From positions 5,622,680 to 5,686,679 of the forward strand of contig CM070913.1 of assembly GCA_036417435.1 (NCBI GenBank): 64,000 bases of DNA, written 5' to 3'. Of this stretch, positions 25,791 through 39,541 are shown piece by piece. The first letter of the stretch is position 1. Each line of letters begins with the position of its first letter. A program made the position numbers and the translations under genes. Source of the stretch: Inia geoffrensis (taxonomy: Eukaryota > Chordata > Mammalia > Artiodactyla > Iniidae). The notes under the pieces were generated by a model. It was not told the DNA's origin, did not search any database, and saw nothing but the letters and a program-made list of their open reading frames with translations.

Positions 25791-25899
25791 GAGTATAGGC
25801 CCCATTACTTCTCTATATTTATCATGAAGTGAAAAAAAATTTGATCAAAGATTTAGTTTTAGTGCACTTCATTGTATTTTTATTTACAAAAGAAAAGAA

Positions 25900-26070
25900 A
25901 TCTAGTTATGAAACAATTGGTTGCATTAATTACGGTAAACCCATACAAAGGAACAATGCAGTATGCATCCATTAATGACACAGAAAAAATGATCAAAAAT
26001 TTCTATTAACTAGAAAAGCAGACTGTCAAACACTGATAATGTAATTATGGGTAGTTTTTAATTGTCCTGT
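25900..26070 (+). mobile_element. Possible old L1 3'-UTR-type fragment
   Basis: ttaattacggtaaacccata caaaggaacaatgcagtatg is a decayed form of the widespread 'tggtacatccatacaatggaa' L1-type phrase. Limits uncertain. Confidence 0.4.
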
Positions 26071-27083
26071 TTAAGCATTTCTGCCTATCATTCTCTTACT
26101 TCTATAATCACATGAAAGCCATTGATATATTTTATTAAGTCACCAGAAATAACCACAGGAGAAAATAATATGATAAAATTCTCAGCACATAGAATAGAAC
26201 GAACTCTATTTGAATTGCATATTTTCTTATTCTTTCAACTATTGAAATCTTTGAAAGTGAAAGTCATTTACATTGAACGCTGTTTGGATGTAATGTGACT
26301 TACATTTCCAACTATAGTCTCAATGTTGAAAATACTCCCAGGAACAAAGAAAGCGATATTGCATCTAATATGAAGGTGACGTTTCTCTTTAGACGTGGAA
26401 GAATCGTTTACTCTCAGGAATAAGCTGAGGCCAGTGCAAAGCGTCATTTACCAGTGGCCTTGCTAGGGGCTAGTTTCCCGAGATGGTAAGATCTGTTTGT
26501 GCTGCGGGTGGGAGGAGAGTTCTGTGGTCAGACAGCTGGAAGATGGTGAATCTAACCCAGTTTCTTTCCTACAGTGTCTGAGGATCCTAACAGGCTAATA
26601 ACACAGCCTACGTCTCCAGGAGAGGGTACGAAATTCAGGCGCATTCAAAGCTCTTAGGTTTTGCTTGATTTTTGTTTTTGTCTTTGTTTTTAATCCTGGA
26701 CCCATTTTTTAGGAAGTAACTCTCACAGTTAGCATCCTGGCAAACATGCCTTGGCAAATTCATCCCTAAACAAACAATTTAGGCCTCTAAAAAATGCAAG
26801 AGGATTTCTGGCAAGTTAACAGCAATAAATGGCTTTCTGGGTTTTACAAACCCCGTGTCCCCTGCCTCCAGCCATTACATGCATGGGCCTGACGGTGAAC
26901 GATGTAAAAGCACCCAAAGAAACCAGCACTGTGACAAGCTCCCTTGCTGGACCAGAGCCTGAGGATCTTTGTGAGGAAGCCAAGGGAAGCCTGAGATAGC
27001 ATCCAGAGATGTGATTTCGGCTCAGATGAACCGTGTTCTTCCAGAATCGCTGCACCATTCGTGGGTGTCAAGGAAGAGCCCCT

Positions 27084-27160
27084 CACTCACAGCTGCATCA
27101 CTCACAGCTGCATCACTCACACCTGCATCACTCACACCTGCTTCACTCACACCTGCATCA
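27084..27160. repeat. 15-bp minisatellite, 5 copies
   Basis: Five tandem units of cactcacacctgcat (variants cactcacagctgcat and cactcacacctgctt) run without gaps from 27084 to 27158. Because 15 is a multiple of three, all frames show a five-residue repeat, but no gene is supported. Confidence 0.95.
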
Positions 27161-27217
27161 CGACCCTTCCTTAGTGAGGACCCGGCACCTGAGCGCTTCC
27201 TGGAGAACCGTGTACAC

Positions 27218-27375
27218 CAGGGGTCAGCGAACGTTTTCTGCAAAGAGCCAAACAGTAAGTATTTTAGGCTTTGCAGGCCCTACACTCTCTGTCACACTGC
27301 TCAATGCTGCCCCGTGGCCCCGAAGCACCAACAGACAATGGACATACACGACTGGGTCCAGTAACATTTACTTAG
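27218..27375 (+). mobile_element. hAT-like nonautonomous DNA transposon
   Basis: It starts caggggtcagcgaacgtttt ctgcaaagagcc, then gtattttaggctttgcaggc, matching the common mammalian CAGGGGTCAGCAAAC element in plus orientation. The right end is decayed. Confidence 0.7.
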
Positions 27376-29079
27376 GGACACTGAGATTTGAATTTGCATC
27401 ACAAAAGATTCTTCTTTTGGCTAAGTGTTCTGGGCGGGAGATTAGGAAAAAGGCAGTTCTCCTGAGTGTGCGGACACAGCCAGATTTTCTCTGAGGTCAC
27501 AGCAGCTGCCCATCGGTTGGTCTTTCCTTTGAGTGGGATTGAGACCACGGCCTGCTTTATGCAGTAGCTGGAACGCCAAACACAGAGTCATTTTTCTGAC
27601 TACCTCCACCTTTTATAAGTAATATTTCCTAATGAGGATGGGCGATTTTTGCCAAATAATCCTCTCCCATTCCTCTGTACGTGAGACATTCAGAGCCGCG
27701 CTCAGAGCAGACACACCCCTCTAAGCTCTGTTTTGTGCTCACTTTACTTCACAGACACACATTCATGTAGGACCCAGCCCACGTGGTCACCCGTGCACGC
27801 TGTGGCCGTCCCCTGCCTTGTCAGGACACGGCCTGTCCAAATACGTCATTGGGGGTGATTTCTAAGCTTTCCCCGTTACAGTGTTACCGTGAATATATTT
27901 GTTCAACTTCATAAGGTCTTTTTTCTTGAGATTTACTCCCTGAAGTTGAACTTCAAATGAAAAACAGTACTTTCAGATAGATAAAAATGTTATTTCTTAT
28001 ATATTGCCACTTATTTTTAAAAAGTGGATTCTAAAGGGCCCCAAATATGCATGACTAGAAAACAAGGTCCTACACCTACTGCTAAGAAGGCGCTCAGTGA
28101 GGACACAAATGACTTAAAAAAAAATTCCCAGAAAATTAAAACACTCTAAAAATCTGCTGGGGACAAATTGATGCTTTGCTCACAAATATTTTGTAATTGA
28201 GTTTCACTTGGGTTATTGCATTATTGTCCATAAAGTAGAGCTGATAAGTGACAGCATGCAGAATCCCAAGGAATATTAGACATAGTCAAGTAATACTCAC
28301 CGAAAGTAACTGTGAAAAGCTCAAATGTAAAAAAGAATCAGTAAAATATATTAGAATTTCAAAATTATGCAAACTAGCATGTCCAAAGGGGTTTGTTTGC
28401 ATTTTTACTTCGTTTTTATTCATAAAGTAATCAGGTGGGTGTGTGGCTTGTGGGTACAAGGAATAAGTTCTTAAATGAATAAGGGAATGATAAAAAAAAA
28501 AAAAAGAAAGAAAAATACAGATACTCACCAGGGCTGCTATCAAATGAACAAAAAATCTAATAATCCAGAGAACCACTGGGAGGAAATTCAGAAGCCCAGT
28601 TATGGCTCTTGCCTTGGTAGAAACCAAGTCTTTCCTTGTGTCTTAGGCCATCAAATAATGATTACATGTTATTAAAGCAAAATTAAATGTTAAAGTACAT
28701 TTGTCAACAATAATAAAGCAATACTCAGGGCACCCCTATTCCGAGAATTATATTGTTATTACAATAAAGGCCCCCAACATTAAAGCTGGAGAGAGTCCAG
28801 GGAATAGCCTCCTTCTTGTGTAGATGAAGTGAAGCTCACGGCTGCCCTGTGACCGGCCCATGTCACCGGGGAGCTGGCGGCAGGAGGGACAGACTGCACA
28901 GCCCTCCCACCTTCTAGACACGCTCTCCTCCCATCCAGATCTCCAGGGAGGACCCAGCGAAGGTACCGCAGAGAGGGTGACTGAACTCCCCAGGAATAAT
29001 ACGGCACTTTAGCTATTGACCATAATGAGGTTCCAAACACAGGAAGCTCTTACGGAACCATCCACCAGTCAAGATTGGG

Positions 29080-29182
29080 AGATTGGGATTGACATATATA
29101 CACTAATATGTAAAAAATGGATAACTAATAAGAACCTGCTGTATAAAAAAATAAATTAAATAAAATTCAAAAATAAAAAAAA
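29080..29182 (+). mobile_element. Short L1-derived 3' end
   Basis: gggattgacatatatacact aatatg, then taactaataagaacctgctg tataaaaaaataaatt and an A-rich tail. I recall this internally shortened L1 3' form as frequent in cetacean genomes. Confidence 0.65.
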
Positions 29183-29653
29183 GATTTTCTAAACAATACT
29201 GGGCTTCAGTCTCTGGCAGAGCACTGGGTTCTTGAGCAGTAAATTGATTTAAGTTGCTCAAAATCGGTCATTCTGCTGCTGTTAGTGCCAGCTGCAGACA
29301 AGGAGAAGGAATTCCCTCCCTCCCCTCTGTGCCCTGTTCCCTCATCTGTGCCTCTCTGCAATCATCTGTTTGTTCTGTGCATGCTTTTCTGTGCTATTAT
29401 AGCTCTCACTCCCATAAGCGTCTCTGCGCATGTTCTGGGTGAGGCCCTGGACCGGAGAGCAGGAACAGAGGAACCAGTCTGGGTGGCCAAAGACAGGAGG
29501 CATCCCACGTCAGTCAGCTAGCTGCCTTAGGTGACTCACTGTAACGTGAGCAGATGCCGGAGCATTTAAGGCTATCTGGAGAAAATTCCCAGAACCCGTT
29601 GGTGAAGGAAATTTAGTTAGAAAGACAAAAACAGAGGGAAAGAAGGAAGAAAA

Positions 29654-29687
29654 GGAGGGAGGGAGGGAGGGAGGGAGGGAGGGAGGA
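29654..29687. repeat. (GGGA)n microsatellite
   Basis: About eight tandem GGGA units within a purine-rich stretch. Confidence 0.95.
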
Positions 29688-30077
29688 CCTGGGCATCCTA
29701 TGGTCCAGTAGGAAGGAGCTCAGTCTATTATTATTTGCACATTAAAAGGACAGATGATATCTTTATGCAGAAAAAGCTTGGAGCATCTGGATTACACGGC
29801 AACGTAAGGTCCTTTTCCATTTTCTTAAAATGTCAAGGTAGGCAAAGTATTTGCAGATACACAAATAGAAAATAAACTAAGACCCATTAAGAAGGCAGAA
29901 GGGCACAGCCCACACGGACCCTACCTTGTAGGGCTGCACAGACAATTTGCACAAAATGGAAAGTTAAAAAAATGCACATATCTTTTTTTGTGTGTATGTG
30001 AATATGCACTGCAAACACATTTATTGTACATATTTCAGATAGATGTATTTAGAAAACAGTTGCCAAGGGATTATGGA

Positions 30078-30295
30078 TTTTTTTTTTTTTTTTTTTTTTT
30101 TTTGCAGTACGTGGGCCTCTCACTGTTGTGGCCTCTCCCGTTGCGGAGCAAAGGCTCGGGACGTGCAAGCTCAGCGGCCATGGCTCACGGGCCCAGCCGC
30201 TCCGCGGCACGTGGGATCCTCCCGGACTGGGGCACGAACCCGTGTCACCTGCATCGGCAGGCGAACTCTCGACCACTGTGCCACCAGGGAAGCCC
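30078..30295 (-). mobile_element. CHR-type SINE, short form, minus strand
   Basis: A poly-T of about 25 followed by gcagtacgtgggcctctcac and ending in ccaccagggaagccc, the reverse complement of the short cetacean SINE. I could not define a clean duplication. Confidence 0.93.
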
Positions 30296-31921
30296 TGGAA
30301 TGAAGATTTTTGAAAGCTAATTTTCCATGAGATGAAAAAATAGATGCTGTCTAAACCTAAAATGTGTTTATAGTTATAAACATAATGACTCCAATTCCCT
30401 TCAACATTTCACAATCATTGTTTGTAACTTATGATGATCAACTATTTTTAAAATTTAGCAGCTCTTCCCATTTCACCTCGTTTGGTTTTTCTGTGGATTA
30501 AATTCAAGTAAAATTTAAGTTAATAGTTTTGTTTATAAATAATATGCATTGTATGAGGCAATTTTCCTAAAATTCCTTCTTTCTCCCTCTATCACTTCCA
30601 CCCATATTTATATTTATTGGACAGAGGTCTAGATTGATATTCAGAAGATATTGGCAATGGCTATTTTTTGATAATAAAATTTTGGATGAATGTTTATTTC
30701 TTTCTAATTTCTTGTAATTTTGTGACATTTTTATAAAAACAATAGACATGTATTCTTTTTAAAAATAGAGAAGGAGGAATGGGACAGGAAGGAGAAGAGA
30801 ACATAGGTGTCAGCTTTCCACTGACGGGATCCACCCATATCTCCCGTGACAGCTCCCAGTGTGAGTGAAACGAATTTAATCCAACAACTTTGCACTGTGT
30901 TCCTATACTTAGGGAAATACCTTAGAAAATGGTGCAATTATGCTTCATTTGAAAATAACACACTTGTAGATAAGAACACTTTGAGGAACAACTTTTATTT
31001 TCACTTCAAGAAAATTGATCCAAATTATAGATTCCAGCTACATTTCATGCAGAACACAGAGGTGGTTTAGAATGACTACATTTGCTACGAAGTAAATTAA
31101 CATCACCTCTTTATTTAGGGGTTTTGGCTTTGCAAGTTTAGTGTTATTCATGCTATGTTTATACATAATATTCATGCTAAATTCATAGATGGTGAGACAA
31201 ATTTTAGAGAAACAAACTTTAGAGGAGAATTATAACATCAGCGGGTACAAGAAGACCCATACTCAGCATTATTTATGTAGCAGTGTTTAAGCAATCACAC
31301 TGGTAAATAAAAACACAACATACATAGATTTTCTTCCTTATCCAGATACTACTATGTTATCAGGCGATATTGAATTGAAAAACTGTAAACACAGAGTAAG
31401 CTACATTTATCTCTTAGAGATAATAATGTAGTTAAAAGTTAGCAGCCACACATAAAGACATGCACATATTTAATTTAAACATTGAGTTCAAAAATTCACA
31501 CGTAACGATTCTGAATACTGTATTTATGCCTCTATATTTTAGGGGAACAAAGTGAGCCTATAGGTGCTCTTTTCCACTGAGTTATTTTATTTCATTCTCT
31601 TGAAGGAAAAATGATGATAACCTCTGAAAACCCTACCTGTAAGTTATCCACCTCCTTCACACTCTTGAAAACTGACAAATTTCTATAGCTGTGGTCATGC
31701 AATTGTTGAACAGATATTTTATGAATTTGTTCAAAGTAAGCAATAAAAATCAGAATGATTTAGGTCCCATAGAAGCGCTTTTTTTTTTCACCCCACAGAA
31801 CTGCAGAGGTTTAGACTTACAGAGAACCATCTACTCAACCTGATGGCTCACACCACCTGCTGTACACGTGGAAGCCTTAAAGAACTGTCTGTGCTCCCCC
31901 TCTAAACCAATCAAATCAGGT

Positions 31922-32046
31922 GGTCATTCTGAAAATGTGGTCCCTAGACCAGCAGCGTCATGTTACCACAGGGCTTGTTAGATATGTAAACTGGGGACCC
32001 CACCCTGCATCCGAGTTTCAGATGCTCGGTGACGTTTGAGAACCAC
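31922..32046 (+). mobile_element. MER5A-like hAT-Charlie element
   Basis: ggtcattctgaaaatgtggt ccctagaccagcagcgtcat through gacgtttgagaaccac is a MER5A-type sequence with both ends roughly present. Confidence 0.7.
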
Positions 32047-34666
32047 CGCGCGAAGCGAAGAGCAGAGCATCTGCACCTTCTGGGTCTCCCCAGATCATCT
32101 GGATGTGCCCTCGGCTTGGGGACTCACTCAACCTCTCCATATTCTTCTTTCATGTGAGGATACCAAAGACAGCATTTCCCACAGCAATTTACCAGCAGAG
32201 TTCAACCAAATCTCAAGCTCCCTAATGTCCACTACCTTTTCTAGAAAGCTCCACAACTCTCTTCCTCACTTAGGCAGATGTAAGGTGAGAAATTAAAAGA
32301 TTTGGTCAACCATATTCAAGAAATCTTTGGATTTCTATCCCCCATTGTCAAATCTTCAATCGTTATAAAATATACGGCAGCGAAACACGTCTCTTGGAGA
32401 ATCAACATATGGAAAATAACATTTATGTATCCCCTGCTGGCTCATAAGTATTCCTAAATTATAAGCAGATTTAATTCTGAGAGAAGTATGAAGTGTACTT
32501 CTTTATCCATGCTAGCCCTATTTTGAAAACATCACGAACCCACAAGTCTGCTCATTCACTACGTGTCTCCTGGCTGAGGTTCCTCTGCGGGGCCCGTGAG
32601 GCCGCAAAGGTAAACACGACAGGCGTGCCTGAGATACCCCTGGTCTCATTTCACGCTTGCTGACCTGAGCTGCAGCGTAGCAATCGATTTTTTAGCCAGT
32701 TCCATGTACCAGCAACAGTCTCTTTAGAAGAAAAATGACACACTTTCCATTTTAAACAATATTTTCTCATAGTCAAAGCTAGGTGGCACTGACAGAATGT
32801 ACCAAAACAGCCTGCTTGTGCCGATTTATTTTTCTTTGTAACCAGATGCGGAGATTTGCACTGGAAATCAACGTGACCCCCATCCACCTCCTCTTCCTTG
32901 GATCGTTGCTGTTCCTAAATGGAGGTATTGCTCAACAAGTGGTACCTACGATGCCAGGTGAAAGACAAGACACCTGTTTACGTCCTGATTCTGAGTCTCC
33001 CACTTAGGGCTCTTCTGTGTCCCGAAGTCCCACCCATACTTCGTCTTCACTCACGACAGACCAAGTTTTAGCCCAGGGATGGTGGAATCTCCTTAGAGAA
33101 ATGGATGCGATTAGCAGCTGGAGAAGGTCGGGGAAGAGGACCGGCTCAGCCTGATGAAGCAAGCCCAGCGGACCCACTGCAGCCACAGGCAGAGCCCAGC
33201 CGCCTGAGCCCTCCCACTGTCCACTGAGTCAGGACCTCTCAGCAGTGACCAGGGCCACTCCAAGAAGCTGAGCTTGTATAGGTGCGGCCTCACCGAGCCA
33301 ACCCCCGAAAGAGGGCCCAACGATGGACTGTGCCAGTGGACCTGCTCTACTGCCTTCCGACCCTGTGCAGAAATCGGTCATTTGCGCTCCCTTAGAAAAG
33401 TGATTTGCTCTTAACGCTTGCATTTCCGACACTTCACTGTTAAAGGGAGGAGTGGTGCCGGGGTAATCACGAAAAAATTATCAGCTCAGCAAAAAAAAAA
33501 AAAAAAAAAAAGAAGATATGGGATGTGTAGGGCACAGGCCATTCACGAACCCCTCAGAGATGACAAAATTGAGATCTCAAGCATGGAAACAATGGTTGAC
33601 CTTAAGGAAGCTGCAGGAAGAACGAAAAAGGCCATCTATGAGTCGCAGAAGCAGGGAACGAAGGGGTCATCAGGAAGAGTCAACCCGGACAATGGGTGAC
33701 AGAGTCCTTGGATGAGTGGTCTTTACTTCTCGGTGAAGTGTTACATGGAAAGTGGAAGGCAGACTAGAGCAGAACGCCTCTGGCTGAACGGAAGAGGGGG
33801 ACCGGAGCCTGCGCCCCGCCAGCCCCCATCCCAACTCGCCTCCCCAGCCAGCGGTCCTGAAGGGGACCCGCAGATGGCCCAGGGCTCCAAGGGACAGGAT
33901 CTGTGGCCAACACCTGGATGAGGCTCTGTGATTTCCTGAACAATCCGGAGATCCTTTAAGGGCCCTGGCATAGCCCACTCCGTCCTGAAGGCCTTCCCTG
34001 TTCCTTGCGTCCCACACAGAAGCAGGGAATTTACATGTTTTCCTAGAGTCTGACACTTACTCCCAGTCGTGACCAAGCCCCAGGCTCCCTTTGCTACATC
34101 AGCTCCGTGGGCCACGGGTGCCCCTCACCACACACACACAAACTGTTCCCTCCAGGTTTGCTTTCACTGCCTTTGCAGGCCTGGAGGTCTGTCCTCCACT
34201 GGCTCTGATGCTGAAAGGCCGTGAAGGACACTCACGTCAGGCTCATCTCCTTCTCTGCCAGCACCAGGACCATCCGCGTTTCCATACACCGTAGGGCACG
34301 TTGGCGCGATTGCCCCAAACAAGCTCATCAAATGGGGAAACTGAGCTTAAGGGACACACTATGGTCTTTAGAACACATAAAGAGTTCCCGTTTCAATAGG
34401 CAATATCCCGTCTTCTGAAATAAGGCTCTGTAGTACATGGTGTCCCAAAGAAAACCTACAGCAGACCACAAAATTCATCCCAAATTCTAAATTACCTTAC
34501 AAATCACCACTACCTAAGAGACTAAAGAATCTGAACGGTGGATTCCAGTTCTAATCTATTCCAGCAGCCAGTGGCCTGTGACTTCTCTAAACGCTGAGAA
34601 TTGGGGGCTGTGCAATACACCTTGAGATTTCCAGAAAACTGTTCCCCAGCAAAAAGGATGGGGCTT

Positions 34667-35298
34667 GCATATGATCTAGCAATCCCACTCCTAGGCATAT
34701 ATCCAGAGAAAACTCTAATTCGAAAAGATACATGCACCCCCATGTTCATAGCAGCACTATTCACAATAGCCAAGACATGGAAGCAACTTAAATGTCCATC
34801 GACAGATGAATGGATAAAGAAGATGTGGTGCATATATACAGTGGAATATTACTCAGCCATAAAAAGAATGAAATACTGCCATCTGCAGCAACACGGATGG
34901 ACCTAGAGATTATCATATGAAGTGAAGTAAGTCAGACAAAGATGAATATCATATGATATCACTTAAATATGGAATCAAATATGACACAAAGGAGCTTATT
35001 TGTGAAACAGAGACAGACTCACAGACAGAGAAAACAAACGTATGGTTACCAAAGGGGAAACTTGGGGAGGGATAAATTAGGAGTTTCGGATTAACATATA
35101 CATACCACTATATATAAAATAAACAACAAGGTCCTACTGCATAGCACAGGGAGCTATACTCAATATCTTGTAATAAACCATAATGGAAAAGAATCTGAAA
35201 AGCATATATATATATATATGAATCGCTTTGCTGTACACCAGAAACTAACACAACATTGCAAATCAACTATACTTCGATTAAAAAAAAAAAAAAGACAG
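34667..35298 (+). mobile_element. 5'-truncated L1 with target-site duplication
   Basis: The element holds the last part of L1 ORF2 (LLGIYPEKTLIRKDTCTPMF, then the SAIKRMKYC region with a frameshift), the 3' UTR and a poly-A tail. A 15-base duplication aaaaggatggggctt flanks it at 34652-34666 and 35299-35313. It is a typical target-primed insertion, truncated at the 5' end and coding-dead. Confidence 0.93.
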
Positions 35299-38200
35299 AA
35301 AAGGATGGGGCTTTCCACCCCAAAGTGACACCAAAAGCCTTAGCTACAGGATCGGCTCTTCGCACAACTGTCTGAATACAGCAAACTTGGCCAATGTTCA
35401 AACAGACTGGGAGAGAAAGCCCAGCTGAGGATATTTCACCAGGTGTACAAAAGTAGAGTGCTTACTCGCCACCTTCCCCTCCCACTCTCCATCCCTGAGA
35501 TGTCCCCACCACCACTGCTGCCCCCAGGACAGAACCCGCACTCTCAGGGCAGCAGGAGGTGCCCTGAGCGTGAGTGCAGGATCCAGCAGAGGGGGGCAGT
35601 GCCCAGGGCCTGTGAACGTCCTGAAGATCTTGCCACACTGAGCATGCCTGCCCACCTCCGAATCCCAGGGTGGCAGCCCAGGTGCAGGAGGCGGGTGTGC
35701 GTGCACCTGCCACTCACACTCACGTAGGAAAAGAAACCACCATCTGGACCATCTGCGGTGCTTTCACGAGTAAAGAAACAGAATCCTGAGCGATGCATAC
35801 GATGCACAGCACGCTCCCCTAGACACGCGTGCCTGACGTACACATAGCCCACATCAAGGATGGTGAAGCTTTTAAAATCATTCTGCAGGCTCCATTTTCC
35901 ACTTCTAAAAGAAAATATTAACATACAGCACAAATTAAGTCCAGTTTGCAATTGTTTTCTTTCCAAGACAAATCACCATCAGCATTGAAAGCCACCTACC
36001 CTAACTACACAGACTTTTCAAATCAACACGTCCTCAGACAAACAAGTCATTAACATCTGCTTGACAAATAACTTAACATGCAACGTCTTTTAATGGCCAA
36101 GAAGAACATGATTACCTTAAATAGAAAGTCATTTGCAAATTTAAAACCAGGAAGATATCTGTAATCGGTGCAGTTGGAAATTGACAAATTTTAGATGGTA
36201 AGTCTCCAGAAGGAGCCACCTTGATCTCTTGACTCAACTTACATGACCACGTGGTTTATATACATGTTTAAGAGCTTTTTAAGCAAGAACGTGATGCAGC
36301 TGAACAGTACATTGCTTTACTCAACGCAAGGCTGCTTGAACACAAGCACCTGGGATCGTACAGCTCATCTGTGGCATCTGTGGAAAGGGAATGGATTCTC
36401 TCTCTCCTGCCCAGAAGTCTGACCTTGCGTTTCAGCTAACGTCTTGGAATCATTTCTGCACCATCTCAGTGCATCTGAGGCACTGAGCAAATGCAGTCAA
36501 CCGCAGGATCCCAACTGGAAGTTGAGTCACAGAAGCTTTCGGCCTCACACGGTTCACGCGGCTCAGACATCCCTCCACTGGTACGCCTGGGGTGAAGGAG
36601 GAATTTTACTATGGTATATGTCGGAGTGAGGAACTCTGCCTAGAAGCAAGTTAGGATAGAAGCACAGGGGTTGGGAAAGCCGGAGGAGGGGAAGACGATG
36701 GTTTGATTCCCGATGTGTGCAGTAGAACGATCCCATTTACAGCAAAAGTACTTCCCTACGATATTCAGAAAATGGCCTCAGCCCTCACCTTGCTGAGCAC
36801 ATGCGTGGTCAGAACAGCAGAGACTATCTAAACTCTTCCTGGGAACACAGGACAAGACAGTCTCCTCATCGGAGTCCCTATCTTCATCAGCAGGGAACCG
36901 AAACTGTTGCTTATGCATATGAAACAGCCAGCATGCCTGCCCGCTATGTAAATATTCCAGAGCCACGGCCCCATGGGGCAGGAAAAGGCCCAGAAAAATA
37001 ACAGCTGCCCTGGGGCACTAAAGCAGCCACATCTGAGGAGAAAGCATCAATTTTCTTTGAAATTCACCGAAAAACAACGTTTATCCAGCAGCCGGACTTG
37101 AAAGACGGCACTGGGTGTCTCTCCTTTAGCCTGGCTGCTGGGAGTAAGGCAGGGGGCTGGGTTATACGGTGAAGAAGGGGCGGGGCCTCCGAATGGCTCC
37201 CTTTAATTACACATGAGGACATCGGAGCCCCAGGAAGCAGCTGGTCGGCAGATGCAATAAAAGTTCTTGTGCAACCCCTCGCTCAGGAGACTTTACAGGG
37301 TTTTACATCTTTGCAGACCTACGTTATCATCAGCAACAAAACCCGTTAGAGGAAGAGATGACCTCAACTCTGAACAAGAGGAATTGATTAAAATGACGAT
37401 GGCAGGAAGAATATCCTATCTGACTATAAAATGAAGCGGTCTGCTTTTACACTCGGCACACTTGGGTTTTGCAAGTCCGTGATCACGTCATCTGGGAGGG
37501 ACCAAGGCATTACAAGGGTAAATACATCGTGTCGAAGCCCATTCTCAACACTTCTTAGAAAACAGCAGCATTGGCTACTGTTATTTGTTTTAATACTTCA
37601 TTTGAGTGCGTGGAAAACAGAAGAGGAAAACAAGAGAACAGCCACGGTGCGGGGAATCGCTGTCATCCACGCAAGTACAAAGGCGACCAGGAGGCAGCTC
37701 TTTGTGCAGCTGCGTGCGTTCACACACCCAGAAGTTGTCCCGGCATTTACAATGGCAGCTTCAAGTTCCGCGAAGCACATGAGGTATCATCATCAGGATA
37801 AAATGTATCTGCTGCTATATTTGAATAAAGTGCAAAAAAATTTTCCATGCAAAGGACTTACGTTGTTCTTAAAAATACTCACATACACATATACATAAGC
37901 TTTTCCCTGGCCATCAAACATGAAAGCTCACGCTTTCCCACCCTCTCTGATAATTTTCTCCTATTCTGTCCAGAGAACTATTTATACCATGGCAAATGTA
38001 AACACTGTTTTCTGGAGGAATATAATTTTGAAAGTAAATTCATGAACTAGAGAAGTTAACATGCAAAGACTTACATCGAGTTGGGTTTTTTGATCTAAAA
38101 TGTGGTATTTCACATGAAGTCCTGATTTGACACAGGTGTACATTACACAAATTTCTCTTTTAAAAAATCTTCTTGCTTTTGTATCATCCTAAAATATATC

Positions 38201-38639
38201 AAAGTCTTACAGTCTGAAAATTATTTTCTAATATAGGATCATTTAATCTTTTCATACTATTTTCTCATTGCAAATATGAAATCATCACAAAAACTACATT
38301 TGAAACTCAAGTCATGGTGATTTGAACCCCAAATTAGCATTTCCAGAGGGAATGATGTTTGGGGTAAATGTGCATTAGACATCATTACAAATTTAATGAA
38401 AAAAGCATTTGTTTGTACAAGATATGATATCCCTGGGTATAGCCATTCATAAGAGTTGTTTTCTTCAAAATTTATCTGAACCAAACATTTAGTATGCTTT
38501 CCTCACATGGCATGACAATTATCTCATATGACTTGCTAATTTCTGAATTTATGGAAATTATTTTCTGTATATCATCTTCACTGACATTTTTAAAATTCTC
38601 TCTTTTGGGTAGATTACATTCAAGGCATAGCTAATACCT

Positions 38640-38643
<4 letters not shown>

Positions 38644-38717
<74 letters not shown>
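38644..38717. repeat. (TA)37 dinucleotide tract
   Basis: An uninterrupted alternating A/T run of about 74 bases, roughly 0.83 kb downstream of the GALR1 stop codon. Likely polymorphic in length and able to extrude as a cruciform. Confidence 0.97.
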
Positions 38718-38720
<3 letters not shown>

Positions 38721-39295
38721 ATGTCCGGTTTCATTCTCAGAATCTCATTCACAGCTTCCACTATTAGAATAGTTGCAGGTGGTGATTCTTCCCTGATTTT
38801 TTTTAGTTAACTCAATAAAGACTGAGTTCACAGGATAGCTTTTAATTGACATCCCGATGGCTGACACCCAGGGGCACGGCCGCAACACCTCCTGACCTCC
38901 TGAGATAAACTTAATGGACCTCATGATTGCAGACAGACGCAGCACAACTCAGAAGCCCTGTACACTATTTACATCTGGGAGCAAATGTGACATGTGCACT
39001 AAGCTTATTTCCATCAAATAGCAGTGTCTCTATACAAATGGTCGCAAAAATAAAACTCAGGGAACACTCTCATGTGTCCACGATCGTATTTTAAAACACA
39101 CAGTTTTAGTATTACCCCTTAGCTTAAGATTGAAGAACTAAAGCACAAACATGTTTTCTAAATAAATTTGCTTCAAAATGTAGATCACAAATATTCTTGG
39201 CCATCTTTCTAGGTCCTCATTCCTTATCCCACGAAGAACTGAACAAACCTAGGGAATTCTATTAAACTTTCATTCCTCAAGAGGTATAAAACTAC

Positions 39296-39301
39296 TTTAT
39301 T
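39296..39301 (-). promoter_or_regulatory. Candidate polyadenylation signal downstream of GALR1
   Basis: TTTATT on the plus strand reads AATAAA on the minus strand, about 240 bases beyond the GALR1 stop codon. It is the first canonical hexamer I found 3' of the stop. Whether it is used cannot be judged from sequence alone. Confidence 0.3.
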
Positions 39302-39541
39302 CTCTTTTGCTTATGGAATAGAATTTAGAAATAAAATAAAATTTAGAAATAATCTTCACTAGACCTAGGGATTTTCCAGGTAGATCAAAGTACTTCTGAA
39401 ACACAAGTGGAATTTAATTAATATAATATGAATTGTTGTTAAGGTAACAAGTTGCTGCCTTGCTTAACACCTCATTGTATTTTTTACGTGTCTAGTCCAC
39501 AAATATGGAAACGCCGCACGAAGAACACGCTGATCTTTTTT

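Larger units (their letters stand above)
26100..34651. other. Intergenic, unique between the listed repeats
   Basis: Apart from the minisatellite, hAT/MER5 copies, a SINE and an L1 end, nothing is recognised. 33490-33511 is a 22-base poly-A that lacks an adjoining SINE body. Confidence 0.6.
35314..39541. other. Unique region 3' of GALR1
   Basis: Four kilobases with little repeat content apart from the (TA)37 tract. It may include the GALR1 3' UTR at its right end. A 155-codon frame at 37431-37898 has no recognisable domain. Confidence 0.55.

Noticed and set aside
27084..27160. CRISPR-like array
   Set aside because: Units are contiguous with no spacers, and the genome is mammalian; it is a minisatellite.
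37431..37898. 155-codon frame as a novel gene
   Set aside because: No recognisable domain, no splice or promoter context and no codon pattern that sets it apart from chance.
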